Source: JABSSA01 sp039984715
Lineage (GTDB): Bacteria; Pseudomonadota; Alphaproteobacteria; Rhodobacterales; Rhodobacteraceae
DNA: 64,000 nucleotides
Reading direction: 5' to 3'
NCBI GenBank assembly: GCA_039984715.1
Contig: JBDWUA010000004.1
Coordinates: forward strand, 558,001-622,000
Position numbers and translations under genes: made by a program. The first letter of the stretch is position 1. Each line of letters opens with the position of its first letter. Under the pieces are notes generated by a model. That model saw only the letters and a program-made list of their open reading frames with translations. It ran no database searches and was not told the origin of the DNA. Of the stretch, positions 58,401 to 64,000 are shown one piece after another.

Positions 58401-58817
58401 GTGATCGTCCACGCGACGGCTATCGTTTTTTCAAATCGCGCAGCAATGATCATAGGTCCCGCGGGCTCGGGAAAGTCTTCACTTGCTTTGGACCTAATGT
58501 CTCTTGGTGCACACTTGATCAGCGATGATCGTGTCGAATTGCGTGTCGATGATGGTTGTCTTTGGGCCTGTGCCCCTGAACAAATCGCCGGAATGATCGA
58601 AGCGCGCGGCATAGGTATTTTGGCTGCTGATTATGTGGCGCGGGCCAAGCTTAACCTTGTGGTCGACTTGTCTGAGGTCGAAATACTACGTTTGCCGGAA
58701 AAGCACAGTAAAGAATTTCTTGGTCATATTGTGCCATGTGTTCACAAATCAGAAACTACAGCTTTCCCTGCAGCGATTCTGCAGTATCTCAAGGTAGGGC
58801 TTGCCTGTGAGCAATGA
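58401..58817 (+). CDS. hprK: short HPr kinase/phosphorylase (C-terminal domain only)
   Basis: A 138-residue protein beginning at GTG 58401. It covers only the kinase half of HprK: the P-loop MIIGPAGSGKSSLALDLMSLGAHLISDDRVEL, then AGMIEARGIGILAADYVA and LNLVVDLSEVEILRLPE. Firmicute HprK is more than 300 residues; the truncated form is typical in alphaproteobacteria. It should phosphorylate Ser46 of HPr, encoded at 60135. It lies six bases after chvG. Confidence 0.9.
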   Translation: MIVHATAIVFSNRAAMIIGPAGSGKSSLALDLMSLGAHLISDDRVELRVDDGCLWACAPEQIAGMIEARGIGILAADYVARAKLNLVVDLSEVEILRLPEKHSKEFLGHIVPCVHKSETTAFPAAILQYLKVGLACEQ

Positions 58818-58833
58818 TAAATAAGGGTGCAAT

Positions 58834-59712
58834 ATGGACCGGCGCATAGTTCTCGTTACTGGACCATCAGGGGCAGGGCGCTCTAGTGCGATCAGGGCGC
58901 TTGAGGACAGCGGCTATGAAGTCATCGATAATATGCCGTTGCGATTGCTAGAGCCATTGCTTGAAACGCCGGCACCTGAAAGGCCAATTGCATTAGGTAT
59001 TGATCCGCGGACCCGTGATTTTTCGGTGCGGGCTGTCGAAGAAGCGCTGAGCTTGATGGCGTCAAAATTCAACATCCAACCGGAATTGCTTTATCTGGAT
59101 TGTGACACACGCGTTTTATTGCAACGGTTTTCCGAAACGCGTCGAAGGCATCCGTTGGCCGAAGAAGGGCAACTTGAAGCGGCCATCGCCAGAGAGATCG
59201 AATTATTGGCGCCCTTACGGGAACGTGCAGATCTGCGAATCGATACGTCCGGGACCAACATTCACGAGCTTCGCGCAGAAATTGAAACCTATTTTGCAGC
59301 CAGCGACGAAGGCTTGATGGCGATTTCAATTCAAAGTTTTTCATACAAACGCGGTGTGCCCGGCGCCGTCGATATGGTTTTTGATTGTCGTTTTTTAAGA
59401 AACCCTTATTGGGAGCCGGAATTACGAAGACTGAATGGAACCGACACACCAGTGCAGGACTATATTGCTGAAGATTCGCGCTATGCCGAATTCGAAGAAC
59501 GGGTCCGCTCGCTATGCTTGTTTTTGTTGCCCGCGCACAAGCATGAAGGGAAATCCCACCTCTCCATCGCCTTTGGTTGCACCGGTGGGCAACATCGTTC
59601 TGTTGCACTTGCAGAAACTCTTGCTGCAGCCCTTGCAGACAAGGGCTGGCGGGTGTCAACTAGACACAGGGAAATGAACGCGCGGGTGGCGCACAGAAAG
59701 TCCAAAGAGTGA
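58834..59712 (+). CDS. rapZ: RNase adapter protein RapZ (YvcJ family)
   Basis: A 292-residue nucleotide-binding protein. It shows GPSGAGRSSAIRALEDSGYEVIDNMP (Walker A), GIDPRTRDF, LLYLDCDTRVLLQRFSETRRRHPL and the C-terminal IAFGCTGGQHRSVALAETLAAAL. In Enterobacteria RapZ directs RNase E to a small RNA of amino-sugar synthesis; in alphaproteobacteria the role is less clear, but the gene is consistently placed between hprK and the PTS genes. Its stop overlaps the GTG start of the EIIA gene (GTGA). Confidence 0.95.
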   Translation: MDRRIVLVTGPSGAGRSSAIRALEDSGYEVIDNMPLRLLEPLLETPAPERPIALGIDPRTRDFSVRAVEEALSLMASKFNIQPELLYLDCDTRVLLQRFSETRRRHPLAEEGQLEAAIAREIELLAPLRERADLRIDTSGTNIHELRAEIETYFAASDEGLMAISIQSFSYKRGVPGAVDMVFDCRFLRNPYWEPELRRLNGTDTPVQDYIAEDSRYAEFEERVRSLCLFLLPAHKHEGKSHLSIAFGCTGGQHRSVALAETLAAALADKGWRVSTRHREMNARVAHRKSKE

Positions 59713-60104
59713 TTGGTATAGTCATCGTAGCTCATGGCGGGCTAGCTAGTGAATATCTTGCTGCAATAGAACACGTCGTTGGCGTTCAGTCAGGCGTGCG
59801 CGCCATTGCGATTGAACCGGCACATGATCGCGATCTCAAGCAATGCGAGATTTGCGAAGCCGCCGACGAAGTCGATAAAGGCGGCGGTGTTGTCGTTGTC
59901 ACGGACCTGTTTGGCGGGTCGCCGTCGAACCTGTCCTTAAGGGCGTGCAAGCCACAGGACCGGCGAATTCTGTACGGTGCGAACCTGCCAATGTTGATTA
60001 AGCTTGCCAAAAGCCGCCATCTTGCTGTTCCAGAGGCTGTTCGCGCCTCATTGGATGCGGGCAAGAAATACATAGACAGCCAGAACGTCGGGGACACGGT
60101 GTAA
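59709..60104 (+). CDS. PTS EIIA component, mannose type (ManX-like, regulatory)
   Basis: A 131-residue EIIA of the mannose/fructose class, with the phosphorylatable His9 in MIGIVIVAHGGLASEYLAAIEHV and GGGVVVVTDLFGGSPSNLSL near residue 60. Neither EIIB nor EIIC genes follow, so it works in a regulatory phosphorelay rather than in sugar import. It is a short-chain partner of HPr, encoded 30 bases downstream. The start is GTG 59709, overlapping the rapZ stop. Confidence 0.92.
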   Translation: MIGIVIVAHGGLASEYLAAIEHVVGVQSGVRAIAIEPAHDRDLKQCEICEAADEVDKGGGVVVVTDLFGGSPSNLSLRACKPQDRRILYGANLPMLIKLAKSRHLAVPEAVRASLDAGKKYIDSQNVGDTV

Positions 60105-60134
60105 CGGCAGACGTCTGGGGGGTAAGATTGTCAA

Positions 60135-60404
60135 ATGGCAAAACGTACGTTGAAGATCGTAAATGAAAAAGGGCTGCATGCGCGAGCCTCTGCAAAACTT
60201 GTCGAAGTTGTCGAAGAGTTTGATGCGTCTTGTAACGTCACGAAAGACGAACAGTTTGCCTCTGGTGACAGCATAATGGGTCTTTTAATGTTGGCAGCAT
60301 CAAAAGGAACATTTATTGAAATTGAAACTATCGGGTCTCAGGCGGACGCACTTGCGGATGCATTGGAAACTTTGGTGGCGAACAAATTCGGTGAAAAAGT
60401 CTGA
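60135..60404 (+). CDS. ptsH: phosphocarrier protein HPr
   Basis: An 89-residue phosphocarrier. The EI-dependent site is His15 in NEKGLHARASAKLVE, and the HprK site Ser46 is kept in FASGDSIMGLLMLAA. Both regulatory inputs are therefore intact. With hprK, rapZ and the EIIA it forms the incomplete regulatory PTS of alphaproteobacteria. Enzyme I (usually PtsP) is not in the window. Confidence 0.95.
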   Translation: MAKRTLKIVNEKGLHARASAKLVEVVEEFDASCNVTKDEQFASGDSIMGLLMLAASKGTFIEIETIGSQADALADALETLVANKFGEKV

Positions 60405-60417
60405 CCCATACGGGCGG

Positions 60418-61320
60418 ATGCAGATGCAGGGACAGCATCAATTGGTGGACGGCACACAAAATTTGACTACGACTCATTCTGAGGAAAAAGTTTCGTTTGC
60501 AAAGTATGACAGGCGTAGCCTGAGCTATGCGTCTACTTTTGTTGATCCCAAGAAAGCGTTCTTTATCCGCGTCATAGAGGCGTTCACCGGAAAGTTGACC
60601 ATAATTCGCCTGATCCGCAAGTTTGAACGGGCGGGAGCACCGCGCGGGCAAGGTTTCTGGCGGGCGTGTCTGGACGTTATGGGTATTGATCTGTTGACGC
60701 CTGACGAACAGCTTCAGCGTATCCCGAAAGAAGGCCCAGTCATTGTCGTGGCCAATCATCCGCATGGAATGGTCGACGGGATGATCTTTGCCGATCTGAT
60801 TGGTCGAGTCCGGCCAGATTACCGAATTTTGACACGATCTTTGTTGACCGCCATCGACGATGTGGCTGGCAGCTTTATGATTCCGGTGCCGTTTCCACAT
60901 GAGAAAGACGCGCAGCGCAAAGGCGTGGAAATGCGGTCAAAAGCGTTGGCGCATTTGAAAGAAGGCGGTGTTGTCGCCTTGTTCCCGTCTGGCGTCGTGG
61001 CCTCGTCAGAAACCTGGTTTGGGCCAGCTGTCGAAGAAGAGTGGAACGTTTTTACGGCGCAATTGATCCGGCGTTCAGGTGCAACCGTTGTGCCAATGAA
61101 ATTTCCGGGCGCGAACAGTCGGGCCTATCAGATTGCCAATAAGATTTCGCCCATGTTGCGCCAAGGCTTGTTGTTGCATGAGATCGTGAATTCGACAAAC
61201 AAGCCTCAGGCTCCGATTGTGGGTCATCCATTGCCGGATGAAAAGGTCCGGGAATGGAGCGAGGACCCACGCGGTTTCATGGCGTGGTTGCGCGAACATA
61301 CGCTTGCCTTAAAGGACTAA
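60418..61320 (+). CDS. PlsC-type lysophospholipid acyltransferase
   Basis: A 300-residue acyltransferase. The H/D motif is VVANHPHGMVDGMIFADL, followed by the FPSGVVASSETWFGP and PMKFPGANSRAYQIANK regions typical of the OlsB/hemolysin-like branch of PlsC proteins. The start is uncertain: ATG 60418 is chosen, but GTG 60391 (overlapping ptsH) and ATG 60424 are in frame, and none has a strong Shine-Dalgarno sequence. It could acylate an ornithine lipid or a phospholipid. Its end overlaps the convergent hbd gene by four bases. Confidence 0.82.
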   Translation: MQMQGQHQLVDGTQNLTTTHSEEKVSFAKYDRRSLSYASTFVDPKKAFFIRVIEAFTGKLTIIRLIRKFERAGAPRGQGFWRACLDVMGIDLLTPDEQLQRIPKEGPVIVVANHPHGMVDGMIFADLIGRVRPDYRILTRSLLTAIDDVAGSFMIPVPFPHEKDAQRKGVEMRSKALAHLKEGGVVALFPSGVVASSETWFGPAVEEEWNVFTAQLIRRSGATVVPMKFPGANSRAYQIANKISPMLRQGLLLHEIVNSTNKPQAPIVGHPLPDEKVREWSEDPRGFMAWLREHTLALKD

Positions 61321-62192
61321 CGGGTCGGAACAGGTGTTTCGCCGCGATAATCGTAAAAGCCGCGCTGTGTTTTACGACCAAGCCAACCTGCTTCAACGTA
61401 TTTCGTCAAAAGGGGGCAGGGGCGGTATTTGGTGTCTGCTAAGCCGTCATGAAGCACGTTCATAATGGCAAGACACGTATCCAATCCAATAAAATCGGCC
61501 AATTCTAACGGCCCCATCGGATGGTTTGCACCCAGACGCATGGAACTGTCGATCGATTGAACTGATCCCACCCCTTCGTAAAGGGTATAGACGGCTTCGT
61601 TGATCATCGGCATCAGAATGCGATTCACGATGAAGGCGGGAAAATCTTCCGCACTTGCTGATGTCTTGCCCAAGCGTGCAACGACTGCCTCGCAGGACTT
61701 AAAAGTTTCTTCGTCCGTCGCGATACCACGGATCAATTCAACCAATTGCATCACGGGCACTGGATTCATGAAATGAAATCCCATGAATTTTTCCGGGCGG
61801 TCGGTTCTGCTTGCAAGCCGTGTGATCGAAATCGACGACGTGTTTGATGTTAAAATTGTATGTGGTTTTAGATGCGGCAACAAATCTTCAAAGATCGCCT
61901 GTTTGACCGTTTCGCGTTCAGTCGCGGCCTCAATTACCAGATCGCTTGACCCAAGCTGTGCAAGCTCTTGAGTTGTGCGGATGCGGGCAAGAGCAGTATT
62001 TTTTTCGGCTTCGGTAATCTTCTGACGGCTGACCTGACGATCAAGGTTTGCTTGAATAGATATAATCGCTGCGGAAAGGGAATCGGGGCTGACATCGTTT
62101 AGAATTACGTCGTAATCGGCCAACGCCATAACATGCGCGATACCATTGCCCATTTGGCCTGCACCGACGATTCCGACCGATTTGATATCCAT
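61317..62192 (-). CDS. hbd: 3-hydroxybutyryl-CoA dehydrogenase
   Basis: A 291-residue NAD(P)-dependent enzyme interconverting acetoacetyl-CoA and 3-hydroxybutyryl-CoA. The cofactor motif is GIVGAGQMGNGIAHVMALADYDVIL. The active-site stretch is MGFHFMNPVPVMQLVELIRG, and the C-terminal domain has NRILMPMINEAVYTLYEGVGSVQSIDSSMRLGANHPMGPLELAD. It lies one gene away from etfA, the order seen in many Rhodobacteraceae. Confidence 0.95.
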   Translation of the reverse strand: MDIKSVGIVGAGQMGNGIAHVMALADYDVILNDVSPDSLSAAIISIQANLDRQVSRQKITEAEKNTALARIRTTQELAQLGSSDLVIEAATERETVKQAIFEDLLPHLKPHTILTSNTSSISITRLASRTDRPEKFMGFHFMNPVPVMQLVELIRGIATDEETFKSCEAVVARLGKTSASAEDFPAFIVNRILMPMINEAVYTLYEGVGSVQSIDSSMRLGANHPMGPLELADFIGLDTCLAIMNVLHDGLADTKYRPCPLLTKYVEAGWLGRKTQRGFYDYRGETPVPTR

Positions 62193-62358
62193 GCGCAGGC
62201 TCCTTTTTTTTGCACATTAGGGGGCCAGAGCGCCAATCCGCAAGGGCACTTCTGCAAGTTGAAATATTTGGGCGAGTGTAAGGATTGCGCAAGATTCAGC
62301 GAATCTTAAGAACTGTATGCGATTCCCTAAACAGGGTGAGTAAATATGAGTGGGTATC

Positions 62359-63183
62359 ATGAGTTTTGATACGATGGGGCCGGGGGGCCTTGACTACCTG
62401 CCGTGTCGGTATGGTGCATCAAAGTTACGTTTTCGTGGACCGAAACGCGATTTAGACAAACCTTTTGTCGCGTTTTTCGGTGGAACAAATACGTACGGAA
62501 AATTTGTTGAACGACCTTTCGCGGATCTGATTGAAGACGAATTGGATATAGCGTGCGTAAACTTTGGTTGTTTGAATGCTGGCGTCGATGTGTTGGCGCA
62601 TGATGCGTTCATGTGTGAAATACGCAATCAGTCCAAGATCAGCGTCGTTCAAATTGTCAGTCCGCGAAATATGTCGAACCGATTCTATTCGGTGCATCCG
62701 CGGCGCAATGACCGGTTTCTAAAGCCATCTGCATTGCTTGAGACAGTGTATCGAGAAGTCGACTTTTCACAGTTCAACTTCACCAAACATATGTTGAAGC
62801 GGTTGCACGAGGTGTCACCGGAACGCTTTCGCGCTGTAAAAGAAGAACTTCAATCGGCTTGGTCTGCGCGGATGCTACAGATGTTGGATGAGATGTCGGG
62901 TCAAACTGTTTTGTTATGGTTTTCTGATCATCAACCCCAAGACAATGAAACAGACTTTGGCAAGGACCCGTGGTTTGTGTCGCGTCAAATGTTGGATGAG
63001 GTCACATCGAAAGTCGCCGCATATGTCGAAGTGATTGCATCGCCAAAAGCGGTAAACCTTGGAACGTCGGAAATGGTGTTCTCTGAAATGGAAGAACCTG
63101 CGGCACAGACGTTGCTTGGACCTGCGGCGCACCGCGAAGTTTCGGAAAAGCTAGGGCCAGTTTTGCAAGGCTTGCTGAAATGA
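62359..63183 (+). CDS. DUF6473-like protein
   Basis: A 274-residue soluble protein, starting at ATG 62359 (MSFDTMGPGGLDYLPCRYGASKLRFRGP). It contains DLDKPFVAFFGGTNTYGKFVERPFADLIEDEL, IACVNFGCLNAGVDVLAHDAF, VVQIVSPRNMSNRFYSVHPRRNDRFL and VLLWFSDHQPQ, which match the DUF6473 pattern as far as I recall it. The GGTNTYGKFV stretch could bind a sugar nucleotide or similar, but no function is known. It lies between hbd and etfA on the opposite strand and ends at a bidirectional terminator. Confidence 0.8.
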   Translation: MSFDTMGPGGLDYLPCRYGASKLRFRGPKRDLDKPFVAFFGGTNTYGKFVERPFADLIEDELDIACVNFGCLNAGVDVLAHDAFMCEIRNQSKISVVQIVSPRNMSNRFYSVHPRRNDRFLKPSALLETVYREVDFSQFNFTKHMLKRLHEVSPERFRAVKEELQSAWSARMLQMLDEMSGQTVLLWFSDHQPQDNETDFGKDPWFVSRQMLDEVTSKVAAYVEVIASPKAVNLGTSEMVFSEMEEPAAQTLLGPAAHREVSEKLGPVLQGLLK

Positions 63184-63209
63184 AAAAACCCGCCGGTTGG
63201 CGGGTTTTT
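63184..63209. terminator. bidirectional rho-independent terminator
   Basis: CCCGCC/GGCGGG stem (63189-63204) with a GGTT loop, flanked by six A on the left and five T on the right. It lies between the convergent ends of the DUF6473 gene and etfA and serves both. Confidence 0.9.
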
Positions 63210-63225
63210 CTAGTATTTTTGATGC

Positions 63226-64000
63226 TTACAGTTTTTCGATCAATTCAGGCACAGCCGTGAAGAGGTCGGCAACCAAGCCGAAGTCCGCAACCTGAAAGAT
63301 TGGCGCTTCTTCGTCTTTGTTGATTGCAACGATAACCTTGGAATCCTTCATGCCGGCAAGGTGCTGAATCGCGCCCGAGATGCCGACAGCGACATAAAGG
63401 TCAGGTGCAACCACTTTGCCAGTTTGACCGACTTGCCAGTCATTTGGGGCATATCCAGAATCTACCGCGGCACGAGACGCGCCAACAGCAGCACCAAGTT
63501 TGTCCGCCAGTTTTTCGATCAGGGCAAAGTCATCTTCGGACCCGACACCACGACCACCAGAAACCACAACGCCCGCAGACGTCAGTTCTGGGCGATCACT
63601 GGCCGCGACTTTATCTTCGACCCAAGATGACAAAGATGGGTCAGCCGCTGCGCCGATAGTTTCCACTGAGGCTGATCCACCCGTACCGGCTGCATCAAAT
63701 GTTGAGGTCCGGAATGTGATGACCTTTTTCGCATCCGAAGATTTGACGGTTTGGATTGCGTTACCTGCATAGATTGGTCGTTCGAACGTTGATCCATCTA
63801 CGACAGCTGTCGCATCTGAAATGACCATAACATCAAGAAGCGCTGCAATACGCGGCATGATGTTTTTGGCATCCGTTGTGGCGGGTGCCACGATATGTTC
63901 GTAATCGCCGGACAAGGACACAACCAAATCGGCCACAGGTTCCGCCAATCGTTTTCCGTACAATGCGTCTTCGGCGCACAGCACCTTGGACACACCGTCG
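63226..64000 (-). CDS. etfA: electron transfer flavoprotein alpha subunit, N-terminus cut by window edge
   Basis: The C-terminal 258 residues of EtfA. The frame runs open to base 64000, so the first ~50 residues lie beyond the window. Characteristic parts are VVSGGRGVGSEDDFALIEKLADKLGAAVGASRAAVDSGYAPNDWQVGQTGK and VAPDLYVAVGISGAIQHLAGMKDSKVIVAINKDEEAPIF, the FAD-binding domain. EtfAB accepts electrons from acyl-CoA dehydrogenases, including Mcd encoded here, and passes them to EtfQO. EtfB would be to the right. Confidence 0.96.
   Translation of the reverse strand, partial: DGVSKVLCAEDALYGKRLAEPVADLVVSLSGDYEHIVAPATTDAKNIMPRIAALLDVMVISDATAVVDGSTFERPIYAGNAIQTVKSSDAKKVITFRTSTFDAAGTGGSASVETIGAAADPSLSSWVEDKVAASDRPELTSAGVVVSGGRGVGSEDDFALIEKLADKLGAAVGASRAAVDSGYAPNDWQVGQTGKVVAPDLYVAVGISGAIQHLAGMKDSKVIVAINKDEEAPIFQVADFGLVADLFTAVPELIEKL

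Noticed and set aside
1..64000. CRISPR arrays, insertion sequences, rRNA operons or prophage genes
   Set aside because: No regularly spaced direct repeats, transposase or integrase motifs, rRNA-like sequence or phage structural genes were seen on either strand.

Overview
The window is a chromosomal segment of an alphaproteobacterium, most likely a marine Rhodobacteraceae (Roseobacter group). The basis is gene content and order: an isolated MipZ; the rnc-era-recO-lepB-acpS-pdxJ-rel-rpoZ block; three deformylase paralogues before fmt; pckA divergent from chvI-chvG followed by hprK-rapZ-PTS; a methylsuccinyl-CoA dehydrogenase of the ethylmalonyl-CoA pathway; and etfA near hbd. Moderate GC by eye suggests the Octadecabacter/Loktanella/Yoonia part of the group, but this is not proven. 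I see no rRNA, complete tRNA, CRISPR array, insertion sequence or prophage.

Layout. 1-2940: an oligopeptide-binding protein (cut by the left edge), a 35-residue membrane peptide and mipZ. 3648-7131: an SDR, a MarR regulator, the decayed ends of two deleted genes, then kynA and kynU (tryptophan catabolism). 7300-15505, minus strand: a translation and protein-targeting block running ffh, a NIPSNAP protein, three tandem GNATs, chorismate mutase, rpsP, a 47-residue membrane peptide, rimM, trmD, a DEAD-box helicase, rplS and rpmE. 15820-19572: a PatB/MalY lyase and an unfamiliar four-gene envelope cassette. 19733-22789: three deformylase-like genes, a VOC protein, fmt and a GlsB-type membrane protein.

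22877-34203 is mostly one minus-strand housekeeping run (folK, rpoZ, rel, DUF2062, pdxJ, a secreted protein, a LysE exporter, acpS, lepB, rnc, era, DUF1491, recO) with a TetR gene converging on it. 34302-40825, plus strand: a NYN-domain protein, ispH, a GNAT, a LysE exporter, DUF3429, a methyltransferase, rnhA, a degenerate Nudix protein and a secreted His-rich protein. 41137-48866 is accessory in character: a methyltransferase, a small (p)ppGpp-hydrolase-like protein, a Hint-domain protein, a membrane protein, a degenerate SOD-rhodanese fusion and a trio of exported proteins (PEBP-like, YHYH, unknown). 49539-64000 is central metabolism and its control: mcd, two regulators, an unknown protein, pckA, ChvGI, HPr kinase/RapZ/EIIA/HPr, an acyltransferase, hbd, a DUF6473-like protein and etfA (cut by the right edge).

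Most notable observations: (i) between marR and kynA lie the start of an enoyl-CoA hydratase gene and the end of a benzoate/aminobenzoate-CoA-ligase-type gene, with the middle of the ancestral operon gone; (ii) a four-gene cassette of a Cys-rich peptide, a 401-residue exported protein, a two-helix membrane protein and a solitary solute-binding protein; (iii) paralogues that lost catalytic residues (deformylase HQxxH, SOD ligands, Nudix box); (iv) two GTTAGCGC half-palindromes 20 bp apart between pckA and chvI; (v) two genuine small membrane-protein genes with good Shine-Dalgarno or overlap evidence. Several starts were moved to sites with Shine-Dalgarno sequences or to ATGA/TTGA overlaps.
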